A DNA stretch of 64,000 bases from Promethearchaeota archaeon (lineage in GTDB: Archaea > Asgardarchaeota > Lokiarchaeia > Helarchaeales > RDOG01). Made by a program: the position numbers and the translations under genes. The first letter of the stretch is position 1. Each line of letters opens with the position of its first letter. Where the stretch lies: contig RDOG01000007.1 in assembly GCA_011365055.1 (NCBI GenBank), forward strand, positions 56,181 through 120,180. Direction: 5' to 3'. The notes beneath the pieces were generated by a model. That model made no database searches and was not told the DNA's origin. It was given only the letters and a program-made list of their open reading frames with translations. Shown here in pieces: positions 1 to 9,554 of this stretch.

Positions 1-981
1 CAAATATACGCTCAAAAATTTCATCCTTAATTCTTTTTCTTGTATCTTCTTTCGTTAAATTCTCAGAGAAATTCTCAAAAACCCAGGATTCCAATATAAC
101 AAACGGAAGGCTAGTTACTCCATCATCATAAGGTACTACATCGGTCGTAATTTTTAATCCCTGATTTAAAGAATCTTCTAGAAGTTTAATAGCGCTTTCT
201 GTTAATTTCTCTACTTGGAACTTACTAATAACGCTCCAATGAGAAATATGTGCCCTTACTTTTGATTCTCGGGCAATTCGAATTAATTCTCCCATTCCTT
301 CATCAAGTACCCGCGCACCTTCATTCCGCATGTGGCTGTCATAGATACCATTAAATTCAGCAACTACTTTAGAGAGCTCAATTAATTCTTTGGTTGGTGT
401 CGCAGATCCTGGAGGATATACTAAACCTGAGGATAATCCGAATGCTCCCGATTTCATTCCATCTCGGACTATTTCTTTCATCTTATCTAATTCTGTGTTA
501 GTTGCTGGGCGCATGTCTAATCCCATGACACAACATCTAACATTTCCTTGCGGTATTAAAAAAGCGCAATTAACTGAAATTCCCTTTTTTTTGAGGTTTG
601 TAAAAAAATCTTCCATGGTGGGAAACAATTTCGGATCAATCGAGAGTGCCTTCTTGCCAAAATCTGAATAATATTCTTCTACTGTTTTCGTTGCAGGTGC
701 TACTCCCAAACCACATAAACCAACTAGTAATGTAGTCATCCCTTGCATGACAAAAGGTTCTGCAAGATTTACATCATAAATATTAAAATCAGCGTGATTA
801 TGAATATCAATAAAACCCGGCGATACGATTTTATTTGATGCATCTATAATTTCAGCATCTTCTATATTCAAAACTTCAGCTATTTGTTCTATTTTATCAT
901 TTTGAATTAAAATATCAGCCTTATAACCCGGTGCACCGGTACCATCGACAATTAAACCATTCTTGATTAAAATTTTCATGT
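1..981 (-). CDS. N-acyl-D-amino-acid deacylase-type amidohydrolase (3' end outside window)
   Basis: The reverse strand is open from an ATG at 981 to the window edge, so the C-terminus is missing. The N-terminus has the amidohydrolase composite fold: a short beta strand region, then the metal-binding GFIDIHNHADF motif near residue 60. It continues with VMQGMTTLLVGLCGLG, a YDSHMRNEG motif and AHISH, which match the D-aminoacylase branch of the metal-dependent hydrolases. This family removes N-acyl groups from D-amino acids or acts on related cyclic amides; the substrate cannot be read from the sequence. It is divergent from the helicase gene at 1126, with about 145 bases of AT-rich DNA between them. 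Confidence 0.85.
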
Positions 982-1125
982 TTTAAACCTCAAAATTTTA
1001 AACCATATCCAATAGAATTAAGTTTTGAAATTCTACTAAAAAATATTAAAAAAATTGTTATTATTAAAAAATTTGTTATTATTAAATATCTATATAAAAA
1101 TTTTAATCAAAATGGGATTGAATTG

Positions 1126-4100
1126 ATGATTACTGAAGACACGATCATTGATGAAAAAATCGAATATTGGAAAAAAAAACTAATTGATTTATCTAAACGT
1201 AATAATCTTATTTCATATCGATTTACAAAATCTAAATCAATAAAAATTGAAGATCCTGATATAAAAAAAATTCTTGAGAGCTTGGAAATAGAACAAGATA
1301 TTTATTTTCAAAAAAAAGATGCTCCTGCGCTGAAAGGTATTTTTTGGACTAGTTCTGAAGATGATAAAATCACCGATAAGAAATTACATCAACTTTATTT
1401 GAGAGCAAAAGAGAATTTTCGAGAATTAGGGATTTCAACATTATTTGTGAGTATCGGCATGTTATCCTATGCTGACAAAGATCAATCGAAAGTTAAAATC
1501 AATTCTCCTATCTTTCTTTTTCCTGTGGAAATTTTGAGATTGCCACGAGTCACAAAAAATTACCACCGATATTATATAGGTTCGAGTTCTGGAGATTTAG
1601 AATTAAATTTTGCTCTTAAAGAAAAATTATATGCTGATTATGGTATTAAATTGGATGTTTTAGAAGAATATGATATTAAAAAATATTTTGAATATCTAAA
1701 AGAAATTACTTCAGGTTTACCAGATTGGGAGCTTTCCACGGATATTTATTTAGATATATTTTCATTTCAAAAATTTATCATGTATCAAGATTTAACCGAT
1801 CATGTTGATTTAATAAAGAATAATTCATTAGTGCAAGCTTATGTGGGTAATATAAATGCGCTTGAAAATGATATGACACCATTTTTGTGGGAAAATTTTG
1901 ATGATGCTTCGAGTATTGACGTGCTTCAGGCAGATTCATCCCAGAAACGAGCAATTGAGCTAGGTAAATCAGGGATAAGTTACGTGCTTCAAGGCCCACC
2001 AGGTACTGGAAAAAGTCAAACTATATCGAATTTAATTGCAGCATTAATCGAAAAAAATAAAAAAATCTTATTTGTTAGCCAAAAAATTGCTGCATTAAAA
2101 GTTGTTCATAAAAGATTAGAAGAATTAGGATTAGGAAGGTATTGTTTGAATCTCCATTCCTATAAAGGACAAAAACGAAATATTATTGGCCAATTAATTA
2201 AGGAATTGCATTCTTCACCTCATATATCGGATGAAGTTAAACGATTTAGCTTGACAAATTATTTAACAAAACAAGCAGAATTAAATCAATATTATTTAGA
2301 TATTTCCAAAAAAAGAGCTCCTTGGGATTTATCAATATATGAAATACGAGGAGAAATTGCTAAAAGGCATCATCTGAAGTATTTGGATGTTCCTTTGACA
2401 AATACAATTGCTTTATCATCAAACCAATTTTTTAATCTCGTGGATAATCTTAAAATTTTCGATGTCATATTTAAAAAAGTAAAAAATCCAATAATGAATC
2501 TGTATAATGCATATAACCTTGAAAATTATACTCCTTTATTAAAAAACAAGTTTAATGATGACTTGAAAAACTTAAATCAACTCTTTGAACAAGTTAAAGT
2601 CTTCTTAACGGAGTTTGAAAGAAGTTGCCAAGTTAAACTAGAAACTTTTGACCAATTAATAAACGTTTCAAAAATAATTACGAAAATTAAAGAATTTGAA
2701 GTAATGCAATATCCAGATTTTTTAATCTGTAAAGATTTTGATGCTTTTAACAAGAATATAACCACCTTATTTACTCAACTAAAAAAAATTAACGATTTAA
2801 GATTAAAAATCTTGCAAGACGTTAACAAAGAATTTTTAGATCTTGATACAAAACAAATAGAAGAAATTTTTGTTAACTCTTCCTTTCTTTCCAGATTATT
2901 GGATGCTGATTATAAAGATAATAAAGCACTTTTGGACCAACATGCCAAAAGAAAATTGACACATAAAGAATGGTTAGCAATTTTATTTATGAAAAGTAAT
3001 ATCCTTCAAACTGAGAAGCAAATTGAAGAATTTGTACTATTTAACGAAGAATTCGTTAAATTATTAGGTGTTTACAATAATTTTGAATATATATCTTTGT
3101 TTTATGAACAAATCAAAAATCTATCAAAAATCTATGAGTTAGTAAGAATTATCAGTCTTAATAATGATTTTGAGATTATTAAGCATTTAATTTCAAAATC
3201 TGATACAGAAAATGAAATTTTAATGAGATACTTTGATATGGTTGAGAATATAAATGATTATTTTAACCTACCTGTTTTAAATATTAATAGATTAGATAGT
3301 TTTTCAGCAGGCGTTGAAGAACTTAAAGAAAACCAACAATATCTTGAAGATATAATAATATTCAAAAAAGAATTTAACAAATCATCCCAAGAGATCAAGG
3401 ATACAATAGTTGCATATTTGAAATCGGATAATCAAGATGGTTATGTTGATTCATTTTTAAAGACTTTTTATTATCAGATTTTGGATCAATTATCTGGCGA
3501 AAATCTTATCATAACACCAAAGCAAGGCGTTGAAAAATTTCGTGAAGAAGATTTTAAGGTGAGAGATATTCAAAGGTTAAAAATAATGGATCATGTCGAA
3601 CAAACTCAACCAAAAATTGAATATCAAAGTTTTGGGTCCACCGAAGTTTCAATTTTACAACGAGAGAGCCAAAAAAAGAGTAAATTGAAACCTATAAGGA
3701 GATTATTATTAGAAATTGAAAATTTAATCTTCACTTTAAAACCATGTTTTATGATGAGTCCTTTAACCGTTAGCCAATATATTGATCCCGAAAAAATGAA
3801 ATTTGATGTAGTTATTTTTGATGAAGCCTCTCAAATCTTACCAGGTGATGCTGTTGTTTGTTTAATGAGGGCAGGTCAAGCTATTATTATGGGTGATACG
3901 CAACAATTACCACCAACAACGTTCTTTATGAGTGATGAAGATCTTGATGTGGAAGAGGAAATTGAAGATCTCGAAAGTTTTTTGAGTGAAGCAAGCACGC
4001 GATTTCGTTCTATATCACTTGATTGGCATTATCGAAGTAAGAATGAGAATTTAATAGCATTTTCCAATTATCAATTTTATAATAATCGATTAATTACCTT

Positions 4101-5679
4101 TCCAAATCATGATACAAGCGGAAAAACAGGTATAGAATTCGTTTATGTTGAAAATGGAGTTTATGATCGAGGTAAAACAAGAACTAATCGCATTGAAGCG
4201 AGTAAAATAGTTGAGATTTATGAAAATATTGTAAAAGAAGAACCTGATAAATCCATTGGAATCATAGCCCTTAGCCAAGCTCAACAAGATGTTATTAAAG
4301 ATTTATTTATTGAACGAAAAATTAATATTGATGACCAAGTAGACCCAGAAATTGAAGATTTATTTATTAAAAATCTGGAAACTGTTCAAGGTGATGAAAG
4401 AGATATCATAATTTTAGGGATCGGTTATGGTAAGGATGCGGTAGGGAAGTTTAGTTATAATTTTGGACCAATCAATAGACATAATGGATATAAGCGATTA
4501 AATGTGGCCATCACTAGAGCTAGATATAAAGTAATTGTCGTTTGTTCCTTCCAACCAGAAATTTTAGATGATAGCAGGATTAATAATGATGGTCTAAAAT
4601 ATCTAAAGAAATACTTAGAATTTTCCAAATATCAAGATATAACTAAATTTTTACCAAAATCTGAAAAAATTTCTTTTGATACCAGTTTTGAAGAAGCAGT
4701 TCACGATACATTGATTGAGGAAAAATATGGTTTTAATTCTCAGGTTGGATCTTCTAATTACAAAATAGATTTTGCAATTAAACACCCAGATCATTCTGAA
4801 AAATACATTCTTGGTATTGAATGTGATGGCTCTCAAATTCATTCATCTCGTTTTGCACGGGATAGGGACAAAAATCGCCATAATTTCCTTAAATATTTAG
4901 GATGGAACATGCATAGAATTTGGTCTGATGACTGGATATTCAATAAAGAACATGAACTTGAACGAATAAAAAATAAAATTAATGATATTTTAACAAATAA
5001 AGATCCAGAAGAAGTTGTTACAAAGAATGAGGAAAAATTAACGGAAGTTAAGGAAATAAATGATTTTGAAGAGGTTTCATTGGCTGAAAAATTTCAAAAA
5101 TATAAATCTATAGATATAGCAAAACTAAGACGTCAATTTAAAATTACGATCTCAAGAGAAAAAGCTGCTCGACAGAAAAAAAAATATAAAATTTCTCAAA
5201 TTAAAGATTTATCATTCGAAATATTGAAAGTAGAATCCCCGATGGAGGAGAATTTATTATTCCAAAAAATTCTTGATGTATATGGCGCAAAAAAAGATTC
5301 CATCATAACGGATGCGTTTCTAGAAGCTTTTAGAGACCTCAGGGAAACGTATGAAATTCATAGATATGATAAAACTATTTCGTTACAAGATTTAAATTTT
5401 TATATAGAACCTCGAATTTCAACAGAAAAACAAAGACCTTTTGAATTAATTCCAAAAGAAGAATTAGCAGGTGCCATAATTTTTATAATTGGGAATGCAA
5501 TGAGCATTACAAATGAAGATTTAGCAAAAGATGTTGCAAGAGCACTTTATGATAATAAAAGAATGAGCAATAAAATAAAAGAGAAGGTTGAAGAAGTCAT
5601 AAAATATCTAGAAGAAAAAGAGATTATTCAAATTGATGATGATAATATTCTATTAAGAGAATCGATAACGAAATCTTAA
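1126..5679 (+). CDS. DUF4011 / SF1 helicase with Vsr-like endonuclease and DUF3320
   Basis: A 1517-residue multidomain protein. The N-terminus (about 5-230) is DUF4011-like (WKKKLIDLSKRNNLISYR). The SF1 helicase core has Walker A GPPGTGKSQT near residue 290 and Walker B DEAS near 899, followed by GDTQQLPP. A long, mostly helical insertion lies between them. The helicase C-half ends near 1150 (NVAITRAR). A PD-(D/E)xK/Vsr-like nuclease follows, with GIECDGSQIHSS near 1231 and a W-x-x-x-R-I-W segment. The C-terminal 180 residues resemble DUF3320. As recalled from the literature, this order matches single-gene anti-phage proteins of the Hhe type. ATG 1126 is preferred over TTG 1123. The stop TAA is in the same frame as the methyltransferase that follows. 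Confidence 0.9.
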   Translation: MITEDTIIDEKIEYWKKKLIDLSKRNNLISYRFTKSKSIKIEDPDIKKILESLEIEQDIYFQKKDAPALKGIFWTSSEDDKITDKKLHQLYLRAKENFRELGISTLFVSIGMLSYADKDQSKVKINSPIFLFPVEILRLPRVTKNYHRYYIGSSSGDLELNFALKEKLYADYGIKLDVLEEYDIKKYFEYLKEITSGLPDWELSTDIYLDIFSFQKFIMYQDLTDHVDLIKNNSLVQAYVGNINALENDMTPFLWENFDDASSIDVLQADSSQKRAIELGKSGISYVLQGPPGTGKSQTISNLIAALIEKNKKILFVSQKIAALKVVHKRLEELGLGRYCLNLHSYKGQKRNIIGQLIKELHSSPHISDEVKRFSLTNYLTKQAELNQYYLDISKKRAPWDLSIYEIRGEIAKRHHLKYLDVPLTNTIALSSNQFFNLVDNLKIFDVIFKKVKNPIMNLYNAYNLENYTPLLKNKFNDDLKNLNQLFEQVKVFLTEFERSCQVKLETFDQLINVSKIITKIKEFEVMQYPDFLICKDFDAFNKNITTLFTQLKKINDLRLKILQDVNKEFLDLDTKQIEEIFVNSSFLSRLLDADYKDNKALLDQHAKRKLTHKEWLAILFMKSNILQTEKQIEEFVLFNEEFVKLLGVYNNFEYISLFYEQIKNLSKIYELVRIISLNNDFEIIKHLISKSDTENEILMRYFDMVENINDYFNLPVLNINRLDSFSAGVEELKENQQYLEDIIIFKKEFNKSSQEIKDTIVAYLKSDNQDGYVDSFLKTFYYQILDQLSGENLIITPKQGVEKFREEDFKVRDIQRLKIMDHVEQTQPKIEYQSFGSTEVSILQRESQKKSKLKPIRRLLLEIENLIFTLKPCFMMSPLTVSQYIDPEKMKFDVVIFDEASQILPGDAVVCLMRAGQAIIMGDTQQLPPTTFFMSDEDLDVEEEIEDLESFLSEASTRFRSISLDWHYRSKNENLIAFSNYQFYNNRLITFPNHDTSGKTGIEFVYVENGVYDRGKTRTNRIEASKIVEIYENIVKEEPDKSIGIIALSQAQQDVIKDLFIERKINIDDQVDPEIEDLFIKNLETVQGDERDIIILGIGYGKDAVGKFSYNFGPINRHNGYKRLNVAITRARYKVIVVCSFQPEILDDSRINNDGLKYLKKYLEFSKYQDITKFLPKSEKISFDTSFEEAVHDTLIEEKYGFNSQVGSSNYKIDFAIKHPDHSEKYILGIECDGSQIHSSRFARDRDKNRHNFLKYLGWNMHRIWSDDWIFNKEHELERIKNKINDILTNKDPEEVVTKNEEKLTEVKEINDFEEVSLAEKFQKYKSIDIAKLRRQFKITISREKAARQKKKYKISQIKDLSFEILKVESPMEENLLFQKILDVYGAKKDSIITDAFLEAFRDLRETYEIHRYDKTISLQDLNFYIEPRISTEKQRPFELIPKEELAGAIIFIIGNAMSITNEDLAKDVARALYDNKRMSNKIKEKVEEVIKYLEEKEIIQIDDDNILLRESITKS

Positions 5680-5697
5680 TCTGATGACCTATATTTT

Positions 5698-5702
5698 GGT
5701 GA
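5698..5702 (+). promoter_or_regulatory. Shine-Dalgarno GGTGA before a proposed ATT start
   Basis: GGTGA is followed by four bases and then ATT at 5707, in frame with the methyltransferase. The same motif and spacing (GGTGA, four bases, TTG) precedes the gene at 59625. No ATG, GTG or TTG occurs in this frame between the upstream TAA (5677-5679) and 5899. Confidence 0.45.
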
Positions 5703-5706
5703 TAAT

Positions 5707-7599
5707 ATTAAACAAAAGGATCTGGGAGTTGTTTATACTCCAGAATTTATTACAAGTTATATTTGTGAAAAGACAATCATTCCCTACATTTTAGAAAGAA
5801 TTAATGAAAAATTTAATACAAATTTTATAATTATTGATGATATTTTTCTCTCTTCTAAAGAAGAATTATTAAATTTTGCTCTAAAAGTTATTTTAAACTT
5901 GAAAATTTTAGATCCTTCTGTTGGTGATGGGCAATTTTTAATGAATGCGTTATCCTTCCTTGATGTAATTCTCGATGAATTTAGAAAAAAAGGAATATAT
6001 AATAAAAATAAAGAAGAAAGTAAGATTTATCTCTTAGAAAATTGTTTATTCGGAGTAGATATTGATGAGATAGCAGTAGAAAGATGTAAAAATCGATTGA
6101 TAGGTGCTATTCATTCTTCAAAAAATATAAACGTTAATGTAAAACGGGGGAATGCACTTTTTGATTTCAATTGGATGACAGAATTTCCAGTAATATTTAA
6201 ACAAGGTGGATTTGATATCATAATGGGCAATCCTCCATATATAAGGCAGGAGAAAATTAAGGAATTAAAACCTATTCTCAGTAAAAATTATGTATCCTTT
6301 ATGGGAACTGCTGATATTTATGTTTATTTTATTGAACGAAGTGTTCAATTACTAAAACCTAAAGGATATTTTGCTAATATTCTTTCAAATAAATTTTGTA
6401 GGGCTAATTATGGCACGAAGATAAGAAGATTTATTCTTGAAAATACACGAATTATCCTCTATAAGGATAAATTTGAGAAAAAAGTATTCGAAGATATTTC
6501 TGTAGATCCTTGTATAATTGTCTTAGTCAAAGATAAAAATAACCAAAATAGCAAGATATTTGTAAATGACAGTTATTATTCAAGACAATCATTTCTAACT
6601 GAAAAAACCTGGAGTTTCATCAATCTAGATTTTATCGAAATTAAAAAAGAGATTGAAAAAAATAGCGTTTCATTAAAGAAGTATTGTGGTCAACCATTAT
6701 CAGGAATTAAGACAGGTTTTAATAAAGCCTTAGTTGTTACAAAAGAAAAAATGGAAGATATTATAGGTGAAAATGAACACGAAAGAGAACTTTTCGTACC
6801 ATTTATTAAAGGAAAAGATGTTAAAAAATGGAAGCTAGAATTTCGAGATAATTATTTAATTTTTACAGAAAATAAAGATATAAATAAATATAAAAACATT
6901 ATAAATCATCTCAAAAAACATAGAAGCGAATTGGAGAAGAGAGTAGATATTATCGGCACTCAAAAGAAGTGGTTTGAATTAAGACCGTGTACTTATTATG
7001 ATGAATTTAAGAAACCAAAGATAATCTATCCTGATATTTCTAATGGAGCTAACTTTACTTTAGACCAAGAAGGTTATTTTGCAGATATGACAGCGTTTAT
7101 CATACCTAAAAATGATAAATTTTTATTAAGTATTCTGAATTCTAAACTGTTTGAATTTTACTTCAATTTAATAGGTGTCAAATTAGGAGAGATGGGCTGG
7201 AGATTAAAAACACTTTACATGAATCAAGTACCAATTAAGAATGTTCCTGATGATCTTAAGAAGAAATTCAATAAAATTATTGATATCATTATGTTTTTAA
7301 ATCAGAATATGATTAATAATGATTATAAAGAAATTTTCAACTTTTATGAGAACGTTTTATTAAATGCCATGATATTTGAGGCATATTTCTACAATAAGTT
7401 CAAGAAAGATAATGTATATACAAATATTATTACCCAAATAGACAACTTTCTAATAGATTTGGATGAGATTAATGAAAATATATTAGACGATATAATTAAA
7501 AAATATCAGGAATTAAAAGAAAATTCAAAAATTCTTAGTGATATTAAAAAAATTCAAGATCATGAGTGGATTAAAACCATTATTCTTTCTTTACGATGA
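5707..7599 (+). CDS. Type IIG / Eco57I-like adenine-N6 DNA methyltransferase, non-canonical start
   Basis: About 630 residues if translation starts at ATT 5707. The N-terminus carries the gamma-type entry motif (LGVVYTPEFITSY), then motif I (ILDPSVGDGQFL, near 68-79) and motif IV NPPY near 175. The second half is TaqI-C-like (target recognition), with FIKGKDVKKW and PKIIYPDI. It transfers a methyl group from SAM to adenine in a specific DNA site. The first conventional start is TTG 5899, which falls at motif I and would remove the conserved first 64 residues. The frame continues unbroken back to the helicase stop. Either ATT (or CTG 5722) is used, UAA is read through, or the gene is damaged. 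No nuclease domain is seen. Its 3' end overlaps the convergent gene by 20 bases. Confidence 0.75.
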   Translation: MKQKDLGVVYTPEFITSYICEKTIIPYILERINEKFNTNFIIIDDIFLSSKEELLNFALKVILNLKILDPSVGDGQFLMNALSFLDVILDEFRKKGIYNKNKEESKIYLLENCLFGVDIDEIAVERCKNRLIGAIHSSKNINVNVKRGNALFDFNWMTEFPVIFKQGGFDIIMGNPPYIRQEKIKELKPILSKNYVSFMGTADIYVYFIERSVQLLKPKGYFANILSNKFCRANYGTKIRRFILENTRIILYKDKFEKKVFEDISVDPCIIVLVKDKNNQNSKIFVNDSYYSRQSFLTEKTWSFINLDFIEIKKEIEKNSVSLKKYCGQPLSGIKTGFNKALVVTKEKMEDIIGENEHERELFVPFIKGKDVKKWKLEFRDNYLIFTENKDINKYKNIINHLKKHRSELEKRVDIIGTQKKWFELRPCTYYDEFKKPKIIYPDISNGANFTLDQEGYFADMTAFIIPKNDKFLLSILNSKLFEFYFNLIGVKLGEMGWRLKTLYMNQVPIKNVPDDLKKKFNKIIDIIMFLNQNMINNDYKEIFNFYENVLLNAMIFEAYFYNKFKKDNVYTNIITQIDNFLIDLDEINENILDDIIKKYQELKENSKILSDIKKIQDHEWIKTIILSLR

Positions 7600-9067
7600 T
7601 GATATTTTGATGATGGATGTTGGAAACAAAGGCAAAAGGATATCCATATGGATACAAATTCTTATTATCTTGATGTAAAATGGTAAATCCGGTAAGTTTG
7701 AACCCTATTTCTTTTAAAATAAAAGCTATATCGCAATGATAAAGAAAAAAATAGGAGCCATCCCTAAAATCAGAAACAATTACTGCAAAATATTTTCCTT
7801 TCTTTAATTTATTAAAACATTTCTTAAAAATTTCTTTTAATTGATTAAGGAATTCACCATAATTTTCGAGGTTTCCCAAATCTTGCTTAAAAGTTTCGTC
7901 TTCACCTTCAACGGAATACTTTAGATCTAATCCTTTATCAACACGTTCTTTTCTTGTTTTATGATCTATTTTTTTAGTCAAAATTCCCCAATAAGGAGGA
8001 CTAGTCACAATAAAATCAAAAAATTCGTCATCTATTTCATCTAACTTCTCCCTTGCATCCCCAAATAATAAATTTTGGATAATAGGTTGGTGTTGGGAGT
8101 CTTTTGAATAACTATTAAGCTCAATTTGTTTAGGTTTGTGTAATTTCCCATTGATACGTATTGGTTGATTTATTTTATTAAAGCGTTTTTTTGTAATTGA
8201 AATCCATTTTTTTGTTAATTCAATGCCCCAACCTTCAATTTTAGATTCTAAACATGCAAGAATGGTGCTACCTACTCCTGAAAAAGGATCTAGAACTCTA
8301 GGGTGCTCACTAAGGGCTGTAAAATGTAGAACTAAATTCTTAATATCAGATTCAGCAAAAGTGGCTGGATGTTGTGATTTTAAATCATCCCTAGGTGGAG
8401 GAATGCTTAACATATAAGTTTTAAAAAATCTTATTTTTGATAGAAATTCTCGGGAGTCGTAATTCTTAAAATTAAAATCAATATTTTTTGCAGAATCTGC
8501 TTCTTTCCTGAATATTAAAATAATATCATTCATTAAATAATTTTGTCCCTTTTCGATCTTTGGTACCCATACTATTAAACCTTTTAGCTTAAAACCAACT
8601 TCAGCACTTATTGATGATAAATAATGATGATATAAAACTAATTCTGAAGTATTGGGTAAAAAAATTCTCGTGATAACGCATAGATATTTCTTATTTTTTA
8701 AAACTTCGTAAAATTTTTTATATCTCTCAAGATGGAATTTAATATCTTTTTTAGATATGAAGTCTAAAATGTTATAAGAAGGGAAATCCTCATGTAATAT
8801 AAAATCAGCTAAATCATTTGATTCTAATGCAACCCTTCTTCCTTCTTTCAATCCAATTTTAATAATCATCTGATTTTTCGTAGGATTTAGTATCAAATCA
8901 TTCTTTTTACTAAAGAATAAAATTAATTTTTGAAAATGTCTCATATTTTCTGGTAGATTCTTATCTAAATCATAATCATCAAAACGCCAAACGCTCTTAG
9001 TACTTATAATCCATTCTTTCCCTGTTAAATCATTTAACTTGTTGCGTGGATCCAACTTTTCAATCAT
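7580..9067 (-). CDS. Site-specific DNA methyltransferase, N6_N4_Mtase family, permuted motif order
   Basis: A 495-residue protein with the SAM-binding motif DPFSGVGSTI near 260, preceded by HPATF, and the catalytic motif TSPPYWG near 360. In the usual beta class SPPY comes before DPFxGxG; here it comes after. The N-terminal third contains a region (YKKFYEVLKNKKYLCVI) that resembles the C-terminal FKKCFNKLKKGKYFAVI. This suggests a duplicated catalytic half whose first copy has lost SPPYW. It likely modifies cytosine-N4 or adenine-N6. It is downstream of the small gene at 9480 on the same strand (gap about 40 bases) and convergent with the other methyltransferase. Confidence 0.85.
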   Translation of the reverse strand: MIEKLDPRNKLNDLTGKEWIISTKSVWRFDDYDLDKNLPENMRHFQKLILFFSKKNDLILNPTKNQMIIKIGLKEGRRVALESNDLADFILHEDFPSYNILDFISKKDIKFHLERYKKFYEVLKNKKYLCVITRIFLPNTSELVLYHHYLSSISAEVGFKLKGLIVWVPKIEKGQNYLMNDIILIFRKEADSAKNIDFNFKNYDSREFLSKIRFFKTYMLSIPPPRDDLKSQHPATFAESDIKNLVLHFTALSEHPRVLDPFSGVGSTILACLESKIEGWGIELTKKWISITKKRFNKINQPIRINGKLHKPKQIELNSYSKDSQHQPIIQNLLFGDAREKLDEIDDEFFDFIVTSPPYWGILTKKIDHKTRKERVDKGLDLKYSVEGEDETFKQDLGNLENYGEFLNQLKEIFKKCFNKLKKGKYFAVIVSDFRDGSYFFLYHCDIAFILKEIGFKLTGFTILHQDNKNLYPYGYPFAFVSNIHHQNIIIVKKE

Positions 9068-9108
9068 TTTTATTTCTTATCTTTATTTTAAAATCAATTA
9101 ATCTAAAC

Positions 9109-9480
9109 TTATTTTTTATATTTTGAGAACGATTTCTTCGTTTTAGTTCTTGAATCACCTATTTCTTTTACAATTTCATCATAAGATTTCTTGGCTATTT
9201 CTTCAAGTTCTTTTTTTGTGAGTGTTTTATTTTCTTTAACAACGTATTCTTTTATTTTTTTAATCATTCTAATAGAAATTGCACCATCTATTAATGTTTG
9301 TTGATATTTTTTTTCCAATTCTAATATAATATTCAAAGAATCAATCCTATATTTATTCATGATGTCGATCATTACTCGAAGCGGTTCTTTGGTAAGACCC
9401 TTTTTCTGAAGTATATTCCTGTATTCTTGTATTTCTTTTTTCCACTTTTTATCTAGTAAATCTATATCTAATAAGACCAT
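9109..9480 (-). CDS. Unknown helical basic protein, 123 aa
   Basis: Not recognised. It is a lysine-rich, predicted all-helical protein with no cysteines, no membrane segment and a basic C-terminal tail (TKTKKSFSKYKK). It starts at ATG 9480 and is followed after about 40 bases by the methyltransferase, so the two are probably co-transcribed. The 74 bases to the divergent recombinase gene must hold both promoters. By position it could be a DNA-binding control protein or accessory subunit for the modification genes; nothing in the sequence proves this. Confidence 0.65.
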   Translation of the reverse strand: MVLLDIDLLDKKWKKEIQEYRNILQKKGLTKEPLRVMIDIMNKYRIDSLNIILELEKKYQQTLIDGAISIRMIKKIKEYVVKENKTLTKKELEEIAKKSYDEIVKEIGDSRTKTKKSFSKYKK

Positions 9481-9554
9481 AATCCGACACCTTTCAAAAA
9501 TATCATTACGATATTACACGATCTTATGCGTTTAAATATGATTATATTTCATCC

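Noticed and set aside
390..671. Plus-strand open frame of 93 codons
   Set aside because: Lies antisense within the amidohydrolase gene, whose motifs are clear on the other strand.
9504..9532. Short near-repeats of TTACGAT/TTACACGAT between the divergent small-protein and integrase genes
   Set aside because: Too short and imperfect to call an operator from sequence alone.
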